From: DATIJJ01 sp035478795
GTDB taxonomy: Bacteria; Pseudomonadota; Gammaproteobacteria; DSM-16500
Length of the DNA: 37,479 bases
NCBI GenBank assembly: GCA_035478795.1
Contig: DATIJJ010000089.1
Span: 1 to 37,479 of the forward strand
Reading direction: 5' to 3'
The notes beneath the pieces were generated by a model that ran no database searches, was not told where the DNA came from, and saw only the letters and a program-made list of their open reading frames with translations. The translations under genes were made by a program, and so were the position numbers. Positions 24,286-32,556 of the stretch are shown here, one piece after another. Within the stretch, counting starts at the first letter, position 1, and every line of letters begins with the position of its first letter.

Positions 24286-24834
24286 TTAAAGAGATTCCGA
24301 AATAAATTTTGCCATGCGATCCAGCTTGCCCCGTACCGTGCCATCCATGACGGTATCGCCCGCCACAATCATGGCACCGCCCAGCAAATGAGGATCGACC
24401 GCTGAATGCAATGTGACCTGACGCTGCAGCCGCCTGGTGAGTGTCTCGATCAATGTTTGCTGATACGCATCACTCAATGGCACCGCCGATATCACCTGCA
24501 CATCCAGCTTTTTTTCCTGTTCCAATTGATAGGACCTGAACAATTCAGCCACTTCCGGCAAAACAGACAGCCGGCCGTATTCGGCAAGCAGGCGAATAAA
24601 ATTCGTCATTTCAACGTTCAATCGTTTTGCCAGCACATCACAATAGAGACTCGCCAGTTGCGACATTGTCACGGCCGGACTCCCCAGCAAGCGTTGTACG
24701 TGCGCATCCTGCGTCAGGAGGGATGCCGCATCCAGCATGGCTTCCCAGGCAGGGAGTGCCTGTTGGGTCAAGGCAAATTCATATGCAGCGATGGCATAGG
24801 GCCTTGCGAGGGTTGTCATATTCGTCAGTTTCAT
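24286..24834 (-). CDS. atpH: ATP synthase F1 delta subunit
   Basis: Peripheral-stalk subunit joining F1 to the b subunits, 182 residues. The N-terminal pattern ARPYAIAAYEFA and the C-terminal VDPHLLGGAMIVAGDTVMDGTVRGKLDRM are typical of the OSCP/delta family. The ATG at 24834 overlaps the atpF stop as ATGA. A second ATG at 24819, closer to the conserved ARPYA, is an alternative start. Confidence 0.95.
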   Translation of the reverse strand: MKLTNMTTLARPYAIAAYEFALTQQALPAWEAMLDAASLLTQDAHVQRLLGSPAVTMSQLASLYCDVLAKRLNVEMTNFIRLLAEYGRLSVLPEVAELFRSYQLEQEKKLDVQVISAVPLSDAYQQTLIETLTRRLQRQVTLHSAVDPHLLGGAMIVAGDTVMDGTVRGKLDRMAKFISESL

Positions 24835-25301
24835 ATTTCAGCGGCAAACTCATCTAATAATGCTGCATTGGCAGAGGCATCCAGATTACGTCGAAGAATT
24901 TTTTCAGCACCAAGCACAGCAAGACCCGCCAATTGCTTTCGCAGGGCTTCTTTGGTCTGGCTGACTTCAAGGGCAATCTGATCTTCGGCATGATCCACAA
25001 TACGCTTGCTTTCAATGCGCGCGGCTTCTTTCGCTTCCTCGATGATCTGCACCGAACGTTTGTGTGCCTGATCAATGACCCGGGTCGCTTCCTGTTTTGC
25101 ATCACGAATGATGTTTAATGCTGTTTGCCCGGCTTCTTCCAGCGCGCGCTGGCTTTGACTGGATGCTTCAAGACCCGCCGCAATTTGCTTTTCGCGCTCG
25201 GTCATTGCCTTCGTGATGGGCGGCCACACATATTTCATGGTAAACCACACCAGCAGTGCAAAGGTGATGAGCTGCCCGATCAGGGTTGCATTAATCTCCA
25301 T
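24831..25301 (-). CDS. atpF: ATP synthase F0 b subunit
   Basis: Peripheral-stalk membrane subunit, 156 residues, same as E. coli. One N-terminal membrane helix (about 6-24, LIGQLITFALLVWFTMKYVWPPI) is followed by a long charged helical coiled coil (about 30-150). Lies between atpE and atpH, overlapping atpH by 4 bases. Confidence 0.95.
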   Translation of the reverse strand: MEINATLIGQLITFALLVWFTMKYVWPPITKAMTEREKQIAAGLEASSQSQRALEEAGQTALNIIRDAKQEATRVIDQAHKRSVQIIEEAKEAARIESKRIVDHAEDQIALEVSQTKEALRKQLAGLAVLGAEKILRRNLDASANAALLDEFAAEI

Positions 25302-25319
25302 TCTTTCATCCTCTCTTGC

Positions 25320-25625
25320 TTATGAACTCACTTGCTGTTGCGCCGCTGCCAACACCGCATTTGCCAATGGATTTTTGGAAGCGAACAATAAAAACAAACC
25401 CATCGCGATCGAAATAACCGCAAATGCATCGACAAGACCTGCAACAATAAACATACGAACCATCAGCATGGGTGACAATTCCGGTTGACGGGCAACGCCT
25501 TCCAGAAATTTACCGCCCAGCACGCCGAAACCGATCGCGGTCCCAAGCGACGATAAACCCAGCAGCAAACCCACTGCAACGGCAGTATACCCCTGGACCT
25601 GACCAATAATACTTGCAATTTCCAT
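25320..25625 (-). CDS. atpE: ATP synthase F0 c subunit
   Basis: Rotor-ring proteolipid, 101 residues with two membrane helices (about 13-38 and 55-82) joined by the polar loop ARQPEL. The ion-binding carboxylate is Asp66 in AGLVDAFAVI. The residues around it fit proton rather than sodium coupling. It is longer than the E. coli subunit at both ends. A strong AGGAGG precedes the ATG, as expected for a subunit needed in many copies. Confidence 0.95.
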   Translation of the reverse strand: MEIASIIGQVQGYTAVAVGLLLGLSSLGTAIGFGVLGGKFLEGVARQPELSPMLMVRMFIVAGLVDAFAVISIAMGLFLLFASKNPLANAVLAAAQQQVSS

Positions 25626-25660
25626 TAGACCTCCTGATTTAAAAATAGTTTAAATTTCGA

Positions 25661-26446
25661 TTAATGCGTTTCATGCGCCATGCTGAGATACACCACGGTC
25701 AGCATCATAAAAATAAAGGCCTGGATCGTGATGATCAGAATATGAAAAATAGCCCAGATGCCACCCGGCAGCCATTGAGCCCACCAGGGCATCAACGCAA
25801 TCAAAATAAAAATCAGTTCACCTGCAAACATGTTGCCGAACAATCGCAACGCTAACGTAAAGGGTTTGGCAACTTCTTCAATGAGACGAAACGGCACATT
25901 GATGAAAAAAAGCCAGGGGCCAAACGGTTTGGTTAACATTTCCTTGCCCAGCGCCAGACCCTTGACCGTTACGTTATAAAAAACAATCAGCGCAAAGATA
26001 CTGATCGACATGGCAAATGTCGCATTGGGATCTGCCGTCGGCACATTCTTGAAATGATCCACGCCAAAAAAATTCATCACGCGCGGAAGCAAATCCACCG
26101 GCAGCAAATCCATCGCATTCATGAAAAAAATCCATAAAAATACGACCAGCGCCAGAGGGGCTATCAGGTTGCTTTTACCGTGATAGGATTCATTCACCGT
26201 GTCCTGAATAAAATTAATGACGACTTCAACGGCATTTTGCAAACGCCCCGGCACACCGGATGTCATCGTCACCGCAACATAACGCAAAAACCCGGCGATC
26301 AATAAACCAATCACAACAGACACAATCATCGTGTCCATATTAAAAGACCAAAAACCCGTACCGCCAAATTGCGGCGTCATATCAAAAGCAAGATGCTCCA
26401 GATGATGCTGGATATATTCGCCCGATGTCATCTGCGATGTCAGCAT
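25661..26446 (-). CDS. atpB: ATP synthase F0 a subunit
   Basis: Stator channel subunit, 261 residues with five or six membrane helices. The essential Arg is in LALRLFGNMFAGE, and the penultimate helices contain the usual polar residues. The ATG at 26446 has GGAGGT 8 bases upstream and overlaps the end of atpI by 7 bases. Confidence 0.95.
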   Translation of the reverse strand: MLTSQMTSGEYIQHHLEHLAFDMTPQFGGTGFWSFNMDTMIVSVVIGLLIAGFLRYVAVTMTSGVPGRLQNAVEVVINFIQDTVNESYHGKSNLIAPLALVVFLWIFFMNAMDLLPVDLLPRVMNFFGVDHFKNVPTADPNATFAMSISIFALIVFYNVTVKGLALGKEMLTKPFGPWLFFINVPFRLIEEVAKPFTLALRLFGNMFAGELIFILIALMPWWAQWLPGGIWAIFHILIITIQAFIFMMLTVVYLSMAHETH

Positions 26447-26835
26447 GCGCTGGTACCTCCCTGTCTTCCGAGAAACAGAACGGAGGCAATCCAGAATGAA
26501 ACCACAGCGCCCACAAAACCGAGCAATACCGATAACACATTGACTGGCAGAAGGTTGATGATCAGAACAAAGAGCATGGCGCTTAGCACCAGTTTAATCC
26601 CTTCGCCTGCAATAAATGCAAAAAGGAAGGCCTTGGCCGCACGCGCCGTCGTACGCTGAAATACACGCCAGACGAATAAAAGCGTCGGGAGCCAATAGGC
26701 AAGCCCGCCTGTGAGCGCTGAAAAACCGCTTTTTGTGCCCTGCAATAAAAATAACACCAATACAAGCCCCATGATCAAAATGAGTTGCCAATAAATAATG
26801 CGATACGCTTCTTTTTTAATTGCCAGTCCTGACAC
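26440..26835 (-). CDS. atpI: ATP synthase accessory protein AtpI
   Basis: Small membrane protein, 131 residues with four predicted helices, that assists c-ring assembly or Mg2+ supply in related bacteria; not strictly essential. Hydrophobic segments are at about 14-32, 38-58, 69-92 and 96-120, with the family-like GGLAYWLPTLLF and AFIAGEGIKLVLS. The GTG start at 26835 is the only good in-frame start and has only a weak ribosome site (GGA). First gene of the ATP synthase operon. Confidence 0.88.
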   Translation of the reverse strand: MSGLAIKKEAYRIIYWQLILIMGLVLVLFLLQGTKSGFSALTGGLAYWLPTLLFVWRVFQRTTARAAKAFLFAFIAGEGIKLVLSAMLFVLIINLLPVNVLSVLLGFVGAVVSFWIASVLFLGRQGGTSAC

Positions 26836-26901
26836 AATTGCTTTTTCCGTTTGAATTTTCGGGGTCTGGAATCTGTCCGTGGGTTTTCAAGAATTCGGCC
26901 G

Positions 26902-26930
26902 AGTATAATGGCTTTTGGCAGGCTCTGCAA
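26902..26930 (-). promoter_or_regulatory. Candidate promoter of the ATP synthase operon
   Basis: On the minus strand TTGCAG (26930-26925), 17 bases, TATACT (26907-26902), giving a leader of about 60 bases before the atpI GTG. The -10 matches 5 of 6 consensus bases and the -35 is moderate. It is the best promoter-like pair between parB and atpI. Confidence 0.5.
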
Positions 26931-26935
26931 CGCAG

Positions 26936-27796
26936 TTACTGAAAATATTCCAGAATGGTATCCAGCTCTTCCAGGTTGTTGTAACGAATGACCACCTTAC
27001 CCTTGCCTTTTGGATTACAGTTAATAGCCACCATCAGTTTGAGCCGGTTGGCGAGATCCTGCTGCAATCGTCTGATATCCGGATCGATGGCTTTTGGCAT
27101 GGAAGGCAAATTGGGCAATTGCATCCGACGAACCAGCTCTTCCGTCTCCCTGACCGACAGATTTTTTTCGACAATCATCATGGCCGCATCGACCTGGGAC
27201 GCTTCCGGCAAGGCCAGAAGAGCACGCGCATGACCCATCTCAATATCACCATGCTCCAGCAGGGTTTTGACTTCAGGAGATAACGCCAGCAAGCGCAGCA
27301 AATTGGTGACACTCGCCCGGGACTTGCCGACGGCATCGGCGACTGCCTGATGCGTCATGGCAAATTCATCCAGCAATCGCTGCAGCGCCATCGCTTCTTC
27401 CATCGGGTTTAAATCTTCCCGCTGAATGTTTTCAATGAGCGCAATCGCAATCGCCGCTTCATCGGGAATATCCTTGATAATCGCAGGAATTTCCGTTAAT
27501 CCTGCCTGTTGCGAGGCCCGCCATCGACGCTCGCCCGCCACAATTTCATAGCGACCACCGGACAGATGACGCACCACAATCGGCTGAATAACACCCTGTG
27601 CGCGGATAGAATTGGCAAGGTCTTCAAGCGCTTCCGGATTCATGTCGCGACGCGGCTGATATTTGCCGCGCTGGATCGAGGCAATCGGCAACATGGCGAG
27701 CGTTTCCCGCGATTCCTTTTCCGCATAGTCTGAAAGCGCCCCCGATCCCGTCAACAAGGCATCCAGCGACTTCCCCAACCCGCGTTTTTTGACCAT
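26936..27796 (-). CDS. parB: Chromosome partitioning protein ParB
   Basis: CTP-dependent DNA clamp that loads at parS sites and spreads along DNA during chromosome segregation, 286 residues. The N-terminal peptide KKRGLGKSLDALL is the type that stimulates ParA. The CTP-binding motifs GERRWRAS (88-95) and ENIQRE (122-127) and the helix-turn-helix (about 148-190, THQAVADAVGKSRASVTNLLRLL) are all present, with a C-terminal dimerisation segment (NLEELDTILEYF). parA, normally just upstream, is absent; the upstream neighbour is a divergent HD-domain gene. No consensus parS was found in the window. The atp operon begins 100 bases downstream on the same strand. Confidence 0.95.
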   Translation of the reverse strand: MVKKRGLGKSLDALLTGSGALSDYAEKESRETLAMLPIASIQRGKYQPRRDMNPEALEDLANSIRAQGVIQPIVVRHLSGGRYEIVAGERRWRASQQAGLTEIPAIIKDIPDEAAIAIALIENIQREDLNPMEEAMALQRLLDEFAMTHQAVADAVGKSRASVTNLLRLLALSPEVKTLLEHGDIEMGHARALLALPEASQVDAAMMIVEKNLSVRETEELVRRMQLPNLPSMPKAIDPDIRRLQQDLANRLKLMVAINCNPKGKGKVVIRYNNLEELDTILEYFQ

Positions 27797-27867
27797 GACA
27801 TCATCCCGCTAACATTTTGAATGGATATCATATTAATCAATCAGCGACCGAAGTGCCAGCCGAATAT

Positions 27868-27893
27868 GGAGGCTTTACGCAGAAGACGCCTCC
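27868..27893. promoter_or_regulatory. Hairpin upstream of the HD-domain gene
   Basis: GGAGGC (27868-27873) and GCCTCC (27888-27893) form a perfect 6-bp stem with a 14-base loop, 37 bases before the ATG at 27931, in the divergent parB region. It could affect translation of the HD gene or be incidental. A GCCGAATAT string like that near parE precedes it (27859-27867). Confidence 0.3.
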
Positions 27894-27930
27894 CGGTAAA
27901 ATCCCCTGGTCCCTTATCCTGGAATTCACC

Positions 27931-29304
27931 ATGAATCACGATGATCTCTATCACGTCATAAAAGATCCGGTGCATGGCACCATGCAATTCACCACATCGG
28001 AAGATCACTGGATCAAGCCCTTCATCGACAGCCCCCATTTTCAGCGCTTGCGCCACATCAAACAATTGGGCATGGGCGATTTTATTTTCCCGGGTGCGGT
28101 GCACACACGGTTTAATCATTGTCTTGGCTGCTGTTTTACGGCAAGACAAATCGCGCACAAGATAGGGCTCGCAGAAGAAGAACGCCAGCTCGTCATGATC
28201 GCGTGTCTTTTACATGACATTGGCCACGGTCCTTTTTCACATACGTTTGAAGATGTGTTTCATCAAAAACTCATTCGTCACGAAGCGTGGACACCGTTTT
28301 TTCTTGCCGATTTTCGCACAGACACTTTTTTCAAGGAATACAATCACCGCAATCCGCGCCATCATCTGACGGATGAAAAATTTATGCTGATCGAAGACAT
28401 GATCATGCACACTTCCTGCGGAAAACGCGTTCTGGCGGATATTGTTTCCTCGCAACTGGATGCCGATCGACTCGATTATTTGCTGCGTGACAGCCATTTT
28501 TGCGGCGTGGAATACGGTGCCTATGATTTTCGCTGGATGCTGAATTCAATGGTGATTGTGGCGGCTCCCGAGGGAGAGCGCCTTGGATTGACGCACAAGG
28601 GCATCGGGGTTGTGGAGCACTATCTCATGGCGCGTCGTTTGATGACGCGTAACATTTATCATCATCCCAAAAAACTCGCGCTGGAATTTTTCCTGGTCCG
28701 TCTGCTCGCAACGCTCGCTGAAAGTCTCGCAACTTACGCACCGTTCAAAAGCATCAAAACCACACGCCTCGGGGCATTTTTACTGGCTGCCAATCAATTT
28801 AATGAAGCCGCGATCACGACATCAGACATCAACACATTAAAGCAGCAATTCCTTCAGGACAATTACGCAACCTACAAGGAACTCTGTGATTACGATGTTT
28901 TTTCCATCATCAAACAACTCGCTGCCATGAACGATCCACACCCGGCCGCTGACATCGCCAAACGGTTGCATGCTCGCCATATCCCGAAAATCCTGCGCCT
29001 CGATCATGCCGACAGCAAGACCATTGAAAATGCCATTGCCGCCTTCAAAAAAACACATGCGGACACGATCCAGGATTGGCAGCTGGCGCTGATCCGGACC
29101 CCTCATCAGGCGTATTCCATCGAGGATGATCCTATCCTGATTGCAAGAGAACAGGGGAAGGTAGAGCCCCTGAACCGGATGTCGGAATTGATTGGCGCCA
29201 TCTCGGACAAGGCGGAACATACGGTTTTTTTATGTATCGACAAGGCTCTCCTCGGGCAAAGCCATGTGATTGAACTGGTCAAGACCTGCCATGAGAAGGT
29301 ATAA
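27931..29304 (+). CDS. HD-domain phosphohydrolase (dGTPase/SAMHD1-like)
   Basis: Metal-dependent phosphohydrolase, 457 residues, cytosolic; probably acts on nucleotides, but the substrate is not proven. The HD motif is complete: His63 (TRFNH), His95-Asp96 (LLHDIGHGPFSH) and Asp177 (SQLDADRLDYLLRD). The opening DPVHGTMQF and the LRHIKQLG segment are characteristic of the SAMHD1/YdhJ group. The C-terminal half is helical and less conserved. The ATG at 27931 has GGAA 7 bases upstream; the frame continues upstream without a good start. Divergent from parB and followed by glmU after about 37 bases. Confidence 0.88.
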   Translation: MNHDDLYHVIKDPVHGTMQFTTSEDHWIKPFIDSPHFQRLRHIKQLGMGDFIFPGAVHTRFNHCLGCCFTARQIAHKIGLAEEERQLVMIACLLHDIGHGPFSHTFEDVFHQKLIRHEAWTPFFLADFRTDTFFKEYNHRNPRHHLTDEKFMLIEDMIMHTSCGKRVLADIVSSQLDADRLDYLLRDSHFCGVEYGAYDFRWMLNSMVIVAAPEGERLGLTHKGIGVVEHYLMARRLMTRNIYHHPKKLALEFFLVRLLATLAESLATYAPFKSIKTTRLGAFLLAANQFNEAAITTSDINTLKQQFLQDNYATYKELCDYDVFSIIKQLAAMNDPHPAADIAKRLHARHIPKILRLDHADSKTIENAIAAFKKTHADTIQDWQLALIRTPHQAYSIEDDPILIAREQGKVEPLNRMSELIGAISDKAEHTVFLCIDKALLGQSHVIELVKTCHEKV

Positions 29305-29341
29305 TCCGTCCATCTGAAAATTGACCGGAACCTTCCCGCAC

Positions 29342-30718
29342 ATGACTTTAAGCACCCTCATTCTCGCCGCCGGGCAAGGCAAGCGGATGCATTCGGACTT
29401 GCCGAAAGTGCTCCACCGGCTGGCCGGAAAACCCTTGCTCGAACATGTCGTTCAGACAGCGAGAACCCTCGACACAAAAAATCCACCGATCGTGGTCTAT
29501 GGCCATCAGGGTGAACGCGTCAAAACAGCACTCGACAGGCTTCCTGTCACCTGGGTCGAACAGACTGAACAACTCGGCACAGCCCATGCTGTCAAACAGG
29601 CGATTGAACATGTGCCGATGGATGGACGTGTGCTGATTTTATATGGTGATGTTCCGCTCATTGAAACCGGGACACTCAAAAAATTCATGGCAGAAACGCC
29701 GCCTGATGCACTCGGCATCATAACAGCTAACCTGCCTGATCCAACCGGTTTTGGGCGCATTATTCGTAACAACAAAAATCAGATTATTTCGATTGTTGAA
29801 GAAAAGGATGCGACTGAAAAAGAACGCGCTGTGACCGAAATCAACACGGGTATTTATCTGGTATCAGCAAGTCATTTGCAACAATGGCTGCCGAAAATCA
29901 CCAATCACAATGCACAGCAGGAATTTTATCTGACCGATTTGATTGCGCTCGCCGTCAAGGAAAAAATGCCGATCTACAGCATGCACCCTGCACGATATGA
30001 AGAAATTCTCGGCATCAACGACCGGTTGCAACTCGCCTGTCTTGAACGTTTTTATCAGGAACGGTTTGCTGAAAAACTCATGCTGCAAGGTGTCACCCTG
30101 CTCGATCCGCATCGTTTTGACGCACGCGGCGATATGCACATTGCAGCGGATGTTGTGATTGATATCAATGTCATTCTCGAAGGCCAGGTAAAAATTGGCA
30201 AAGGATGTGTGATTGGTCCGCATGTTTTATTGCGTAATGTCGTACTCGGCGATCACGTAATCATTCAGGCACATTCTGTGCTGGATGGCGCTGAAATCAG
30301 CGATCACTGCATCATTGGACCCTTCGCGCGTCTTCGACCCGGCTCTGTGGTAGCGAAAGAGGCGCATGTTGGAAATTTTGTCGAAATTAAAAATAGCAGA
30401 ATAGGGACCGCCAGCAAGGTCAATCATTTAAGTTACATTGGTGATAGCGAGATCGGACAACACGTCAACATCGGCGCGGGCACCATTACCTGTAATTATG
30501 ACGGTATGAATAAACATAAAACCGTCATTGGCGATTACGCTTTCATCGGATCGAATACAGAACTGGTAGCACCTGTCACGATTGGCGAACACGCCACGAT
30601 CGGTGCAGGATCCACCATCACGCGCAATGCACCGGCGCATCAATTGACACTCTGCCGCGGCCAGCAACGCACCATTGAAAACTGGCAGCGCCCCGGAAAA
30701 AAAGAAAAGGAAACCTGA
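29342..30718 (+). CDS. glmU: Bifunctional GlcNAc-1-phosphate uridyltransferase / GlcN-1-phosphate acetyltransferase
   Basis: Makes UDP-GlcNAc for peptidoglycan and lipopolysaccharide, 458 residues. The N-terminal pyrophosphorylase domain (1-230) has LAAGQGKRMHSDLPKVLH and YGDVPLI. The C-terminal left-handed beta helix (about 250-450) has hexapeptide repeats, including VGNFVEIKNS, HLSYIGDSEIG and TITCNYDG with the family's catalytic His and Asn regions. The ATG at 29342 fits the conserved N-terminus. glmS begins 2 bases after its stop, giving a compact glmU-glmS pair. Confidence 0.96.
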   Translation: MTLSTLILAAGQGKRMHSDLPKVLHRLAGKPLLEHVVQTARTLDTKNPPIVVYGHQGERVKTALDRLPVTWVEQTEQLGTAHAVKQAIEHVPMDGRVLILYGDVPLIETGTLKKFMAETPPDALGIITANLPDPTGFGRIIRNNKNQIISIVEEKDATEKERAVTEINTGIYLVSASHLQQWLPKITNHNAQQEFYLTDLIALAVKEKMPIYSMHPARYEEILGINDRLQLACLERFYQERFAEKLMLQGVTLLDPHRFDARGDMHIAADVVIDINVILEGQVKIGKGCVIGPHVLLRNVVLGDHVIIQAHSVLDGAEISDHCIIGPFARLRPGSVVAKEAHVGNFVEIKNSRIGTASKVNHLSYIGDSEIGQHVNIGAGTITCNYDGMNKHKTVIGDYAFIGSNTELVAPVTIGEHATIGAGSTITRNAPAHQLTLCRGQQRTIENWQRPGKKEKET

Positions 30719-30720
30719 CC

Positions 30721-32556
30721 ATGTGTGGAATTGTCGGCGCCGTTTCCGAGCGCAACATTGAAAGAATTCTGATAAAAGGTTTAAAACGACTGGAATACCG
30801 TGGCTATGATTCAGCAGGTCTTGCGGTAATTGATTCAACGCATCATTTGTTACGTCTGCGCACGTTGGGAAAAGTGAGCGCCCTCGAACAGGCGTTGCAA
30901 TCATCTGACCTGCATGGAACCACCGGTATTGCACACACACGCTGGGCAACCCACGGTGTACCCTCCGAACACAATGCGCACCCCCTCGTCTCACACGATC
31001 AATTTGCGCTGGTGCATAATGGCATTATTGAAAATCATGAACCCTTGCGTAAAAAATTACTGGATGCCGGCTACACATTCAGCTCGGAAACCGATTCTGA
31101 AACCGTCGTACATCTTTTGCATTTTCATTATCAAAAAACGCAGGATTTTTTAAAAGCCACCCAAAAAACTGTTCAGGAACTCGAAGGCGCATATGCATTG
31201 GGCATTGTGTCATCCCTTTATCCGAATGAATTAATTGCAGTGCGTCATGGCAGCCCGCTTGTCATCGGTCACGGCATTGTTGAAAACTTTTTTGCATCCG
31301 ATCCACTTGCACTTTCACCGATGACAAAACAATTTATTTATCTCGAAGATGGCGATATTGCGCGAATTACGTGTCACGACATGGAAATTTTTGATGCGGA
31401 TCTAAAGCCGGTCGAGCGCAAAATGCATAACCTTGAACTCAATTTTGATGCGACAGATCGCGGTGAACATCGCCATTACATGAGCAAGGAAATTTTCGAA
31501 CAGCCTCTTGCCATCACAGATCATCTGGATGGTCGAACAACTAAAACCGCTATCCTTGACAGCGCTTTTGGCATGCAAACCAAAGCCTTATTTAAAGAAG
31601 TGCAGCATGTGCAACTCGTCGCGTGTGGCACGAGTTATCACGCAGCAATGGTCGCGCGCTACTGGATAGAAGCGCTCGCTGGTATTCCCTGTGCCGTTGA
31701 GGTCGCAAGTGAATACCGTTACCGTAAAATGGTCGTGCCCAAAAACAGTCTTTTCGTGACACTTTCACAATCCGGTGAAACGGCCGATACACTGGCCGCA
31801 TTACGTCTCGCTAAAAAAATGGGATTTCTCGGTTCACTTGCGATCTGCAATGTGCCGGAAAGTTCACTCGTGCGCGAATCCGATTTTCATTTCATGACGC
31901 GCGCCGGTGCTGAAATTGGGGTGGCTTCAACCAAAGCCTTCACCACACAGTTGACGGCATTATTATTATTTACCATTGCATTGGGACGTCAGCATCATTT
32001 GCCACCCGATGTAGAAAAAAATCTGGCGAATGAATTATCCCTTCTCGCCAACACCGTCAAAACCACCTTAAAACTCAATGATACGATTGCGCGTCTCGCG
32101 CACCGTTTTATCGATAAACATCATGCACTCTTTTTGGGTCGCGGTGCGCTCTATCCTATTGCGCTGGAAGGTGCTTTGAAGTTGAAGGAAATTTCCTATA
32201 TTCATGCAGAAGGGTATCCGGCCGGTGAATTAAAACACGGGCCACTCGCTCTCGTTGATAAAAACATGCCGGTCATTGCACTGGCACCCGGCAATGAACT
32301 GATTGAAAAAGTAAAATCCAATCTGCAGGAAGTGCGCACCCGCGGAGGCGAGTTATTTATCTTTACCGATAGCGCCGTCGGTCTTGACCCTGCTGAAAAT
32401 GGCGTGCATCTCATCGGGATGCCGACAGTCGACCCGATACTGGCCCCGATTGTTTACACAATCCCGATGCAGCTACTTGCGTATCACGTCGCGGTGCTGA
32501 AAGGAACGGATGTGGATCAGCCGCGAAATCTTGCGAAATCGGTAACAGTTGAGTAA
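30721..32556 (+). CDS. glmS: Glutamine-fructose-6-phosphate aminotransferase (isomerizing)
   Basis: First enzyme of amino-sugar synthesis, forming glucosamine-6-phosphate from fructose-6-phosphate and glutamine. In 611 residues it has the N-terminal class II glutaminase with the nucleophile Cys after the initiator Met (MCGIVGAV), TRWATHG and HNGIIENH, then two SIS sugar-isomerase domains (VACGTSYHA, SQSGETADTLAAL, LGRGALYPIALEGALKLKEISYIHAE) and the C-terminal QPRNLAKSVTVE. The product feeds GlmU via GlmM, not present here. Its last 146 bases are overlapped antisense by the end of the kinase-like gene. Confidence 0.97.
   Translation: MCGIVGAVSERNIERILIKGLKRLEYRGYDSAGLAVIDSTHHLLRLRTLGKVSALEQALQSSDLHGTTGIAHTRWATHGVPSEHNAHPLVSHDQFALVHNGIIENHEPLRKKLLDAGYTFSSETDSETVVHLLHFHYQKTQDFLKATQKTVQELEGAYALGIVSSLYPNELIAVRHGSPLVIGHGIVENFFASDPLALSPMTKQFIYLEDGDIARITCHDMEIFDADLKPVERKMHNLELNFDATDRGEHRHYMSKEIFEQPLAITDHLDGRTTKTAILDSAFGMQTKALFKEVQHVQLVACGTSYHAAMVARYWIEALAGIPCAVEVASEYRYRKMVVPKNSLFVTLSQSGETADTLAALRLAKKMGFLGSLAICNVPESSLVRESDFHFMTRAGAEIGVASTKAFTTQLTALLLFTIALGRQHHLPPDVEKNLANELSLLANTVKTTLKLNDTIARLAHRFIDKHHALFLGRGALYPIALEGALKLKEISYIHAEGYPAGELKHGPLALVDKNMPVIALAPGNELIEKVKSNLQEVRTRGGELFIFTDSAVGLDPAENGVHLIGMPTVDPILAPIVYTIPMQLLAYHVAVLKGTDVDQPRNLAKSVTVE

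Noticed and set aside
24406..24981. 191-codon plus-strand frame opposite atpH/atpF
   Set aside because: Shadow frame with irregular composition; the opposite strand carries recognised genes throughout.
30600..30800. glmS ribozyme leader
   Set aside because: glmS starts two bases after glmU, leaving no space for the ribozyme, which is a Gram-positive feature.
30428..30994. 188-codon minus-strand frame opposite glmU/glmS
   Set aside because: It crosses the junction of two conserved genes and shows no motif of its own.
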